From an uncultured Eubacterium sp. (GTDB lineage Bacteria > Bacillota > Clostridia > Lachnospirales > Lachnospiraceae): a stretch of DNA of 64,000 nt. The stretch spans positions 24,451 through 88,450 of the forward strand of contig CANRTU010000005.1 in the NCBI GenBank assembly GCA_947642745.1, written 5' to 3'. A model generated the notes under the pieces. The model had not been told where the DNA came from, searched no databases, and was given only the letters and a program-made list of their open reading frames with translations. The translations under genes were made by a program, and so were the position numbers. Below, one piece after another: positions 27,648 to 35,394 of this stretch; positions within the stretch are counted from its first letter, which is position 1; every line of letters begins with the position of its first letter.

Positions 27648-28910
27648 ATGAAATCATATGATATCGTTGTAATAGGCGGAGGCCCTGCCGGACTTGCTGC
27701 AGCGGCATCTGCAAGAAAGGCCGGAATCGAAAGCATCCTGATACTGGAACGGGATAAAGAACCGGGTGGAATTTTAAACCAGTGCATCCATAACGGATTC
27801 GGTCTGCACACCTTTAAGGAAGAGCTGACCGGGCCGGAATACGCAGGCCGGTTTATTGATATCGTAGAGGAGCTGGGCATTCAGTGTGAACTGAATACAA
27901 TGGTAATGGATATCAGCCATGAGAAAGTTGTAACAGCGATGAACCGCACAGAAGGCATGTTTCAGATTCAGGCAAAGGCTGTGATTCTGGCAATGGGCTG
28001 CCGGGAACGTTCCAGGGGAGCGCTGAATATACCGGGTTACCGTCCGGCAGGTATCTTTTCCGCTGGTACGGCCCAGAGGCTGGTAAATATGGAAGGCTAT
28101 ATGCCCGGAAAAGAAGTAGTAATTCTTGGCTCTGGTGATATCGGACTGATTATGGCCAGACGTATGACGCTGGAAGGGGCAAAAGTCAAAGTTGTGGCAG
28201 AGCTGATGCCGTATTCCGGCGGATTAAAGCGGAATATTGTCCAGTGTCTGGATGATTACGGCATTCCGTTAAAACTGAGCCACACAGTGGTGGATATCCG
28301 GGGAAAAGAGCGTCTGGAAGGCATTACGCTGGCAAAAGTGGATGACAGGGGCAGACCAGTACCAGGCACAGAAGAAGATTATGCCTGTGATACGCTGCTG
28401 CTGTCAGTAGGGCTCATTCCTGAAAACGAGCTTTCCCAGGGCATGGGCGTTGAGATGGACAGGGTAACGTCCGGACCGGTAGTAAACGAAAGTCTGGAGA
28501 CAAACATACCTGGCGTCTTTGCCTGCGGAAACGTGCTGCACGTGCATGATCTGGTGGATTATGTATCCGAGGAGGCAAACCGGGCAGGCGCAAATGCGGC
28601 CAGATTTGTAAAAGGCGAACTGTCAGAAGGCGGAAAGAATATAGAGATCGTAGCTACAGAGGGAGCACGCTATACGGTTCCAAGGCATATTAATGTAAGC
28701 AGAATGGAAGATCTGCTGACTGTGCGGTTCCGTGTGGGGGCAGTATTTACAAATTCCTATATCAGTGTCTATTATAACGATGAAAGGGTTATGCACCGGA
28801 AAAAACAGGTCATGGCACCGGGCGAGATGGAAGAAATTGTACTGCAGAAGCAGAAGCTGGCAGCATATCCTGATCTGGAGCGTATTACTGTAAAAATCGA
28901 AAAGGAGTGA
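27648..28910 (+). CDS. FAD/NAD(P)-dependent oxidoreductase, GlpB-like partner of GlpA
   Basis: 420 residues of the pyridine-nucleotide disulfide oxidoreductase fold: FAD motif VIGGGPAGLAAAASARKAG near the start, ILAMGCRERSRG, a second dinucleotide motif VILGSGDIGLIMARRM, and the closing FACGNVLHVHDLVDYVS. There is no redox CxxC. Proteins of this type sit between GlpA and the DUF1667 protein and are thought to carry electrons from the G3P dehydrogenase to NAD(P) or another acceptor. It starts 12 bases after glpA behind GGAGGG. Confidence 0.85.
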   Translation: MKSYDIVVIGGGPAGLAAAASARKAGIESILILERDKEPGGILNQCIHNGFGLHTFKEELTGPEYAGRFIDIVEELGIQCELNTMVMDISHEKVVTAMNRTEGMFQIQAKAVILAMGCRERSRGALNIPGYRPAGIFSAGTAQRLVNMEGYMPGKEVVILGSGDIGLIMARRMTLEGAKVKVVAELMPYSGGLKRNIVQCLDDYGIPLKLSHTVVDIRGKERLEGITLAKVDDRGRPVPGTEEDYACDTLLLSVGLIPENELSQGMGVEMDRVTSGPVVNESLETNIPGVFACGNVLHVHDLVDYVSEEANRAGANAARFVKGELSEGGKNIEIVATEGARYTVPRHINVSRMEDLLTVRFRVGAVFTNSYISVYYNDERVMHRKKQVMAPGEMEEIVLQKQKLAAYPDLERITVKIEKE

Positions 28911-28916
28911 CATGAC

Positions 28917-29282
28917 ATGGAAAAGAGAGAACTGATTTGTATCGGCTGTCCGATGGGCTGTCCGCTGACTGTTACAATGGATCAGGGAAACGTGACGGAT
29001 GTTGCCGGCAATACGTGTCCCAAAGGGAAAGCCTATGCGGAAAAGGAAGTGACGAACCCTACCAGAATCGTAACCTCCACGGTCAGGGTAGAAGACGGAG
29101 AACGGATGTATACTTCTGTGAAGACAAAAGAGGATATTCCGAAAGAAAAAATCTTTGACTGTATGAAGGAAATCAATGGCATTGTGGCAAAAGCACCGGT
29201 AAAGATCGGGGATATATTGCTTGATAATGTGGCGGGTACCAAAGTGGCGGTGGTGGCTACCAAAGCGGTGGCAGGAAAATAA
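28917..29282 (+). CDS. DUF1667 protein, probable Fe-S partner of the G3P dehydrogenase
   Basis: 121 residues. Four Cys at positions 8, 11, 15 and 34 (CIGCPMGC and NTCPKG) suggest an iron-sulfur or metal site at the N-terminus. The rest is a small domain ending DNVAGTKVAVVAT. DUF1667 proteins follow GlpA-like and GlpB-like genes in many anaerobes. An electron transfer role replacing GlpC is inferred. It is the last gene of the operon, before a strong terminator. Confidence 0.85.
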   Translation: MEKRELICIGCPMGCPLTVTMDQGNVTDVAGNTCPKGKAYAEKEVTNPTRIVTSTVRVEDGERMYTSVKTKEDIPKEKIFDCMKEINGIVAKAPVKIGDILLDNVAGTKVAVVATKAVAGK

Positions 29283-29381
29283 TCCTGCCCGGGAGCCGTC
29301 TGGTACATGTCCGGATATACGGTCCGGCCGGAACGGAACGTCCGGCGCAGTCTGCCTGGAGCGCAGGCTATTTATAATAAA

Positions 29382-29416
29382 ACAGGTTGTCTGAATATGC
29401 GGACAGCCTGTTTTTT
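29382..29416 (+). terminator. Terminator of the glycerol operon
   Basis: ACAGGTTGTC (29382-29391) pairs with GACAGCCTGT (29402-29411), with one G-U pair, followed by six T. Confidence 0.9.
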
Positions 29417-29530
29417 GACATTACAGGAAGGGGGACCTGCGGTGAAGCGGAAAAAGTTCCGGGAGCGGTGCGCCGCAGGCTGGGGACTGCGTCGAAAGGA
29501 AAATACTGCCGGATACTTTATGACTTTCAT
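29417..29530 (+). repeat. Family B hairpin repeat, diverged copy
   Basis: After the terminator come ATTACAGG, GTTCCGGGAGCGGTGCGCCGCAGGC, GAAAGGAAAATACTGCCGGATAC. These match in order the family B blocks at 10555 and 14232, again just behind a terminator. The further 130 bases to the response regulator contain a second GGAGCCGGATACTTTTT echo and the promoter described with that gene. Confidence 0.5.
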
Positions 29531-29662
29531 GGGAAACTGTGTTCTGTAAAACAAAACTCTCAGAGCGGAACATGCGTCGGAGCCGGATACTTTTTATGAA
29601 TCTGGAATTATTTTCAGACAGGAGGTAATGACAAGTTCCAAAGAAGGTGTTATGATGATAAA

Positions 29663-30388
29663 ATGAAAATTCAAATCATAGAAGACGACAGGGCATTAAG
29701 TGACGGCATCCGCCTGGCGCTGCGGGAGCTGCCGGAATATGAAGAAACGAAAGCGCCGGATCAACAGCTGCAGTTTGTACAGAGCTTTACAATGGCGCAG
29801 GCCGGGGAGGACTTTCTGCGGGAAGACCCGGGGCTGCTGATTCTGGATGTCAATCTGCCGGATGGCAGCGGATACGATTATCTGAAATGGCTGCGGGAAC
29901 GTTCTTCTGTTCCCGTACTGGTACTGACTGCCAATGACAGGGAGCTGGACGAAGTAATGAGCCTGACGCTGGGGGCGGATGATTATATGTCCAAACCATT
30001 CCGCCTGGCGGTGCTGCGGGCCAGAATACAGGCTCTGGCCAGAAGGTCCGCTGCCGGTCCAAAGGCGCAGGTGTATACAGAAGACGGATTTTCCTTTGAT
30101 TTCAACCGGCTGGAATTTTCCAGAAACGGAACGGAAATACAGCTTGGCGTAAATGAGCAGAAGCTGCTGCGGCTGTTTGTGGAAAACAGGGAACGTATAC
30201 TGACGAGAAACCTGTTGTATGACCGGCTCTGGAGCGACGGCGGCGAATTTGTGGATGAAAATACACTGTCGGTTACTGTAAACCGCCTCCGGGGCAAACT
30301 GGAAAGCAAAAAAGACCGGGTAAGCTATATCCAGACAGTATACGGGCAGGGGTATATGTGGAAAAAGAAGCGGAAAGATCAGGGCTGA
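29663..30388 (+). CDS. OmpR-family response regulator
   Basis: 241 residues. The receiver domain begins at once (MKIQIIEDD), with the phosphorylated Asp in LLILDVNLPDGSG near residue 60 and Lys in DDYMSKPF. A winged-helix trans_reg_C domain follows, ending VSYIQTVYGQGYMWK. No good ribosome site precedes ATG 29663. A candidate promoter ATGACA (29628-29633), 17 bp, TATGAT (29651-29656) would start RNA about at the ATG, giving a leaderless message. Alternatively a 12-codon ORF (29628-29666) after GGAGGT ends in an ATGA overlap and may couple translation. It pairs with the kinase that overlaps its end. Confidence 0.92.
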   Translation: MKIQIIEDDRALSDGIRLALRELPEYEETKAPDQQLQFVQSFTMAQAGEDFLREDPGLLILDVNLPDGSGYDYLKWLRERSSVPVLVLTANDRELDEVMSLTLGADDYMSKPFRLAVLRARIQALARRSAAGPKAQVYTEDGFSFDFNRLEFSRNGTEIQLGVNEQKLLRLFVENRERILTRNLLYDRLWSDGGEFVDENTLSVTVNRLRGKLESKKDRVSYIQTVYGQGYMWKKKRKDQG

Positions 30389-31323
30389 TTCAGCGTTTCT
30401 TTACCAGGCAGATACGGAGGCATGTAAAAACAGGAAGCAGGGGATATACCATGTGGTGGAAAGTCAGCAGAATTTTTGACCGGCTGGAACAGATGACAGA
30501 CCAGGCGGCGGAAGGCACATTTCTGGAAAGTGATTATAACGAAACAAGGCTGTCCAGGCTGGAATCAAAATGGGCAGCATATCTGGGCAAAGCCGCACTG
30601 GACCAGGCCAGGCTGCGGCAGGAAAAAGAACGTGTAGAAAGCCTGGTTTCAGATATTTCCCATCAGATCAAAACCCCGATGACCAATATCAGACTGTATG
30701 CGTCTTTGCTGGAAGAATCACTGGCGGATCAGATAGAAACGGACAGAAACCTGGATATGTTAAATGAAATTATCAGACAGGCAGATAAGATGGAGTTTCT
30801 GATCCGGGCGCTGACGGCGGTATCCAGGCTGGAGAGCGGTCTTGTAAAAGTAGTGCCGGAAAAATCGGAGCTGTCTGTCCTGCTGGCGGAAGCTGCCAGT
30901 GAAATCCGTCCGGCTGCCAGCCGCAAACAGATCCGGATAGAAAATCATTATAATGGAAAGGCGGAAGCATATTTTGACAGGAAATGGACAAAAGAAGCGC
31001 TGGTGAATGTGCTGGACAATGCGGTGAAATACTCCCCTGCCGGAACAAAAGTCCTGCTTTCTGTACAGGAATACCAGATGTATCATATGATTTCCGTCAA
31101 AGATCACGGCATCGGTATCCCGGAAGAAGAACAGCCGGAGATCTTTGCAAGATTCTACCGGTCTCCCGGGGTACAGCGGGAGGAAGGAGTGGGAATCGGA
31201 TTGTATTTAACCAGGGAAATACTAAAAAAAGAGAACGGCTATATGAAAGTACGTTCCAGTCCCGGGGAAGGAGCGGAGTTTATGCTTTTTTTATACCGCC
31301 AGCCGCCTTTCAGCCATTTTTAG
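30358..31323 (+). CDS. Soluble sensor histidine kinase
   Basis: 321 residues starting at GTG 30358 inside the regulator gene. The phospho-accepting His is in DISHQIKTPMTNIRLYASLL near residue 102. The ATPase shows the N box NVLDNAVKYSP, G1 VKDHGIGIPEEE, F box FARFYRSPG and G2 GVGIGLYLTREI. Unlike most OmpR-partner kinases it has no membrane segment and no recognisable sensor domain: only about 95 basic, helical residues precede the His box. It is probably a cytoplasmic kinase, or one recruited to a membrane partner. The ABC transporter at 14623-18121 is a guess for such a partner. ATG 30451 is an alternative start. Confidence 0.88.
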   Translation: MEKEAERSGLIQRFFTRQIRRHVKTGSRGYTMWWKVSRIFDRLEQMTDQAAEGTFLESDYNETRLSRLESKWAAYLGKAALDQARLRQEKERVESLVSDISHQIKTPMTNIRLYASLLEESLADQIETDRNLDMLNEIIRQADKMEFLIRALTAVSRLESGLVKVVPEKSELSVLLAEAASEIRPAASRKQIRIENHYNGKAEAYFDRKWTKEALVNVLDNAVKYSPAGTKVLLSVQEYQMYHMISVKDHGIGIPEEEQPEIFARFYRSPGVQREEGVGIGLYLTREILKKENGYMKVRSSPGEGAEFMLFLYRQPPFSHF

Positions 31324-31325
31324 CC

Positions 31326-31354
31326 TTGATTTTTCCCTGTATATCCGGTAATAT
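31326..31354 (+). promoter_or_regulatory. Probable folA promoter
   Basis: TTGATT (31326-31331) and TAATAT (31349-31354) are 17 bp apart, directly behind the kinase stop codon and 74 bases ahead of folA. Confidence 0.55.
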
Positions 31355-31428
31355 AGAACAACCAGGCATTACGGGTATGCGGGAAATAAACGGACAGATT
31401 TATGGCCGGAAGGGAAGGAAGCGATACG

Positions 31429-31917
31429 ATGAATCTGATTGCGGCAGTGGATACAAACTGGGGGATTGGGTATAAGAACCAGCTTCTGGTCAGTATTCCG
31501 GATGATATGAAATTTTTCCGGGAAATTACAACCGGAAAAGTAGTGGTCATGGGCCGGAAAACCAGGGAAAGTTTTCCGGGCGGATATTTGAAAAACCGTA
31601 CTAACATTGTACTTACCCACGATCCTGATTATAAAGCGGACGGAATCATTGTGGCGCACTCCCTGGAAGAACTGTACCGGCAGTTGGAACCATATCCTTC
31701 CGGGGATATATTTATTGCAGGCGGAGAAAGCGTTTACCGCCAGCTGCTGGATGACTGCGATACGGCGCATATTACAAAAATAGATTTTTCCTATACCGCA
31801 GATACTTATTTTCCGGATCTGGACAGGCTGGCGGAGTGGAAAATTACAGCTGACAGCGAGGAACAGACATATTTTGACCTGATTTATCATTTTTATAAAT
31901 ATGAAAGAATCCGGTAA
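31429..31917 (+). CDS. folA: Dihydrofolate reductase
   Basis: 162 residues, the usual DHFR size. The N-terminus NLIAAVDTNWGIGYKNQL, the catalytic acidic residue in SIPDDMKFFREIT, the NADPH-binding VVVMGRKTRESFPGG, and IFIAGGESVYRQLL are all present. It reduces dihydrofolate to tetrahydrofolate with NADPH and is the trimethoprim target. ATG 31429 follows GGAAGG and fits the family start better than 31402. The gene stands alone. The 185 bases after it contain several TCAGAAAA-like short repeats and no gene. Confidence 0.95.
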   Translation: MNLIAAVDTNWGIGYKNQLLVSIPDDMKFFREITTGKVVVMGRKTRESFPGGYLKNRTNIVLTHDPDYKADGIIVAHSLEELYRQLEPYPSGDIFIAGGESVYRQLLDDCDTAHITKIDFSYTADTYFPDLDRLAEWKITADSEEQTYFDLIYHFYKYERIR

Positions 31918-32102
31918 ATAAAAATTTAATCCAGAAAAATTAAGTCAGAAAATTAAATCAGTAAAATCAGATCAGAAAAAGAAATTCATATAACTGGCGC
32001 AGACAAGACCTGGCAGGCTGGAAATATCCGGACACGGAACGGCTGGATGCGGTTCTGTAACCGGCATAAATAGAAAGATATGATGGCAGTGAGGAGGAAG
32101 AA

Positions 32103-33824
32103 ATGGATATTACAGGTAGAAAACTATTTCTCAAGGCAATGCGGGAAGAAGGCGTGGATACAATATTTGGATATCCGGGAGGAATGATCACGGATATTTT
32201 TGATGAATTATACAAACAGGAAGATATCCAGCTTGTACTGCCGAGACATGAACAGGGGCTGATTTTTGAAGCGGAAGGTTATGCCAGGGCTACCGGAAAA
32301 ACAGGCGTGTGTATTGTGACCAGCGGTCCGGGAGCCACCAATCTGATTACCGGGCTGGCGGACGCTCATTATGACAGCATTCCCCTTGTCTGCATTACCG
32401 GACAGGTGCCACTGGGTTTAATTGGAAACGACGCATTTCAGGAGGTTGACATTGTAGGCATGACCCGCTCAGTGACCAAATTTGGCGTTACGGTACGGGA
32501 TCGCAAAGACCTGGGCAGACTTTTGAAAATGGCTTTTCATATTGCGAAGACCGGAAAGCCGGGGCCGGTACTGCTTGATATCCCAAAAGACATACAGACG
32601 GCTTCCGGAGACAGTGAATATCCGCAGGAAGTGCATATCCGTGGCTATAAACCAAGCGAGGGCGTGCATATCGGGCAGCTGAAGAAAGCGTACCGGCTGT
32701 TAAAATCAGCAAAGCGCCCGCTGATTCTGGCGGGAGGCGGTATAAATATCGGACATGCGAACGACGATCTTATTAAATTTGCGGAGTATACACAGATCCC
32801 GGTAGTTACGACAGTAATGGGAAAAGGAGCGATGCCGGCGGGACATCCGCTCTATCTGGGAAATTCCGGTATGCATGGAAAATATGCCTGCAATCTGGCA
32901 GTAAGCCAGTGTGACGTGCTCTTTTCCATCGGTACCAGGTTTAACGACCGGATTACCGGGAATCTGAATGAATTTGCTCCTCATGCGAAAATTATTCATA
33001 TAGATATAGATACAGCGGCCATTTCCAGAAACGTGGTAGTGGACGTGCCCATTGTGGCTGACGCAAAACTGGCGCTTCAAAAGCTTTGTGAATGGGCGGA
33101 AAAGCAGGACACAGAAAGCTGGCGGCAGCAGATTCAGGAATGGGATATGCAAAATCCGCTGGAAATGCGCAGGGACCGGGGTATGACGCCGCAGATGATT
33201 ATGGAACACATCAACCAGTCATATAAAGATGCGATTATCGTAACCGATGTGGGACAGCATCAGATGTGGGCGGCCCAGTATCTGGAAGTCAGCGACAGAA
33301 AGCAGTGGATTACTTCCGGTGGGCTGGGTTCCATGGGATTTGGATTTCCAGCCGCCATCGGGGCAAAGATAGGAAAGCCGTACCAGAATGTCATCTGTAT
33401 TACCGGAGACGGAGGATTTCAGATGAATCTGCAGGAAATGGCCACCGCCATTGCCTGGAAGACGCCGGTGACCATCTGTCTGTTAAATAATTACTATCTG
33501 GGCATGGTGCGGCAGATGCAGCAGCTGTTTTACGGCAAACGTTATGCGGCCACCTGTCTGAGGAAGCGGAAAGATTGTCCATGGAACTGCAAAGGTCCGA
33601 ATGAGTCCTGTCCGCCTTATGAGCCGGATTTTGTGAAATTTGCGGAAAGCTATGGCGCCCATGGCATACGGGTAACGGAAGAGTCACAGATCCGGGGAGC
33701 GCTGGAACAGGCGAAACGGAATACGGACGCACCGACACTGATAGAGTTTCTGATTGCCACAGATGAGATTGTGCTTCCGATGGTAAAAGGCGGAAATCCA
33801 ATGAGCGAGATGATATTAAAATAA
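32103..33824 (+). CDS. ilvB: Acetolactate synthase large subunit, with a Cys-rich insertion
   Basis: 573 residues. Thiamine diphosphate enzyme of valine, leucine and isoleucine synthesis: the catalytic Glu in PRHEQGLIFEAEGYARATG (about residue 48), the FAD-binding middle domain, and the ThDP motif GDGGFQMN...NN in the C-terminal third. Near residues 485-500 the protein carries CLRKRKDCPWNCKGPNESC before PPYEPDFVKFAESYG. The E. coli enzymes lack this segment, which places four Cys close together. It could bind metal or be redox sensitive. GGAGGAAG lies before the ATG. The regulatory subunit gene follows after 137 bases. Confidence 0.95.
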   Translation: MDITGRKLFLKAMREEGVDTIFGYPGGMITDIFDELYKQEDIQLVLPRHEQGLIFEAEGYARATGKTGVCIVTSGPGATNLITGLADAHYDSIPLVCITGQVPLGLIGNDAFQEVDIVGMTRSVTKFGVTVRDRKDLGRLLKMAFHIAKTGKPGPVLLDIPKDIQTASGDSEYPQEVHIRGYKPSEGVHIGQLKKAYRLLKSAKRPLILAGGGINIGHANDDLIKFAEYTQIPVVTTVMGKGAMPAGHPLYLGNSGMHGKYACNLAVSQCDVLFSIGTRFNDRITGNLNEFAPHAKIIHIDIDTAAISRNVVVDVPIVADAKLALQKLCEWAEKQDTESWRQQIQEWDMQNPLEMRRDRGMTPQMIMEHINQSYKDAIIVTDVGQHQMWAAQYLEVSDRKQWITSGGLGSMGFGFPAAIGAKIGKPYQNVICITGDGGFQMNLQEMATAIAWKTPVTICLLNNYYLGMVRQMQQLFYGKRYAATCLRKRKDCPWNCKGPNESCPPYEPDFVKFAESYGAHGIRVTEESQIRGALEQAKRNTDAPTLIEFLIATDEIVLPMVKGGNPMSEMILK

Positions 33825-33884
33825 AAGATAATATTAATATATGATATTATAAAATCTGGTTTACATTCACAGATGTCCGTCCGG

Positions 33885-33922
33885 GTCTTATCCAGCCGTC
33901 AGATCCGACAGCGGGATAAGGC
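33885..33922 (+). repeat. GTCTTATCC hairpin, copy 1 (family C)
   Basis: GTCTTATCC and GGATAAGGC bracket AGCCGTCAGATCCGACAGCG between ilvB and ilvN. A near-identical hairpin stands at 38565. It could attenuate or process the ilvBN message, or be a small mobile palindrome. Confidence 0.5.
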
Positions 33923-33961
33923 GCGGGAAAGGTTACTGTGAGGTAGAAAAGAGGGAATGGA

Positions 33962-34459
33962 ATGAAAAATAGATGGATTGCCCTGTATGTGGAAAATCAG
34001 GTCGGTGTGCTGGCACAGGTAGCCGGTCTGTTTTCCGGGAAATCTTACAATCTGCAGAGTCTGACGGTAGGTACCACGGAAGATCCGACAGTTTCACGCA
34101 TGACCATCTGTGTCATGAGCGACGATGTGACATTTGAGCAGATTAAAAAGCAGCTTAACCGTATGGTAGAGGTTATAAAAGTCATTGACCTGACCAATGT
34201 ACCGATTCATATGAAAGAAATCCTGTTTGCGAAAGTCAGGGAAATAAACGCTGCCCAGATTGAAGAGGTTTTTCATATTGCGCAGGTATTTCAGGTACAG
34301 GTATCAGATATCGGAGCGGACAGCGTTATGCTGGAATGCAAACTGACGGAACGGCGGAATAATGAACTGATTGAACTGTTAAAGACCAAATTCCGCAATA
34401 TAGAAGTCGTACGGGGTGGAGCGGTTGCCATTGAGGCGATCAGTACTTCGTGCAGATAA
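33962..34459 (+). CDS. ilvN: Acetolactate synthase small (regulatory) subunit
   Basis: 165 residues. An N-terminal ACT domain (WIALYVENQVGVLAQVAGLFSGKSYNLQSLTVG) and a C-terminal ALS-SS domain give the normal IlvN/IlvH architecture. It confers valine feedback inhibition on IlvB and raises its activity. The site before ATG 33962 is AGAGGGAA. It follows ilvB and is probably in its operon, although a hairpin lies between them. Confidence 0.95.
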   Translation: MKNRWIALYVENQVGVLAQVAGLFSGKSYNLQSLTVGTTEDPTVSRMTICVMSDDVTFEQIKKQLNRMVEVIKVIDLTNVPIHMKEILFAKVREINAAQIEEVFHIAQVFQVQVSDIGADSVMLECKLTERRNNELIELLKTKFRNIEVVRGGAVAIEAISTSCR

Positions 34460-34473
34460 GGGAGAAGTTTTGT

Positions 34474-35370
34474 ATGATACAATTTAAAAGTCTGTCTCTG
34501 GACGACCGGGAGTGGTTTACCCACCGGGTACTGGAAGACGACAGACAGGCGTGTGAATACACATTTGCCAATAATTATTTATGGAGTGACATTTACGGGG
34601 TGGAAATGGCAAGGGAGCAGGGATGTCTGATACTGAGATTTCAGAACGACGACAACTACTGCTATACGATTCCGGTAGGCGCCGGGGAGCGCAAAGGCGC
34701 CCTGGACGCACTGCTGGAAATGGAACATGGAAAGGGTCGGGATCTTGTATTAAATACACTGATCAGACAGGATCTGGAATGGCTGGACGCAAATTATTCC
34801 GGACAGTATACGGTGGGGACAAACCGGGATGATTATGATTATGTATACAGTACGCAGAAGCTGTCTACGCTTTCGGGACGCAGGCTCCACGGCAAGCGGA
34901 ACCATATCGCCAGGTTTAAGGATGGTAACAACTGGCACTACCGGGAGATGATGCCAGCCGACGCCGGGGAATGTCTGCGGCTTCTGGATATCTGGAAAGA
35001 ATCAGAAGCGGAGAAGTGGAATGAAGAGATGGAAAATGAGCTTCATATCAACCGGATTGCGCTAAGGAACCTGGCGGATCTGGTGCTGGACGGAGGAATG
35101 CTGTATAAAGGCCAGAAGCTGGTGGCTTTTGCCATTGGAGAGCCGTTAAACAGTAATACTTACGTGGTGCATATAGAAAAAGCGCTGGCCAGCATACAGG
35201 GAGCGTATCCGATGATCAACCAGCAGTTTGTACTGCACAACTGTCAGGATTATGAATATGTGAACCGGGAAGAAGACACCGGCGAGGAAGGGCTGCGAAA
35301 GGCAAAGCTTTCCTATTATCCGGAGCTTCTGGTAGAAAAATTTCAGGCGGTATTTCCGGTATCCGGTTAG
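34474..35370 (+). CDS. DUF2156 (GNAT-like, phosphatidylglycerol lysyltransferase C-domain type) protein
   Basis: 298 residues of the DUF2156 family, two GNAT-like folds as in the catalytic part of MprF and the Fem transferases. Typical features are YTFANNYLWSDIYG near residue 30, LSGRRLHGKRNHIARF in the middle and YPMINQQFVLHNCQDYEYVNREEDTGEEGLRKAK near the end. It lacks the membrane part of MprF, so it is a soluble protein. Aminoacyl transfer is possible but unproven. ATG 34474 follows GGGAGAAG, 14 bases after ilvN, so co-transcription with ilvBN is likely. Confidence 0.85.
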   Translation: MIQFKSLSLDDREWFTHRVLEDDRQACEYTFANNYLWSDIYGVEMAREQGCLILRFQNDDNYCYTIPVGAGERKGALDALLEMEHGKGRDLVLNTLIRQDLEWLDANYSGQYTVGTNRDDYDYVYSTQKLSTLSGRRLHGKRNHIARFKDGNNWHYREMMPADAGECLRLLDIWKESEAEKWNEEMENELHINRIALRNLADLVLDGGMLYKGQKLVAFAIGEPLNSNTYVVHIEKALASIQGAYPMINQQFVLHNCQDYEYVNREEDTGEEGLRKAKLSYYPELLVEKFQAVFPVSG

Positions 35371-35394
35371 TGGGCAGATATACTCTGGGGAAAT

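Noticed and set aside
31918..32102. A T-box or leucine-type attenuator before ilvB.
   Set aside because: No AGGGTGGAACCGCG-like antiterminator sequence and no leader peptide with branched-chain codons; only short TCAGAAAA repeats.
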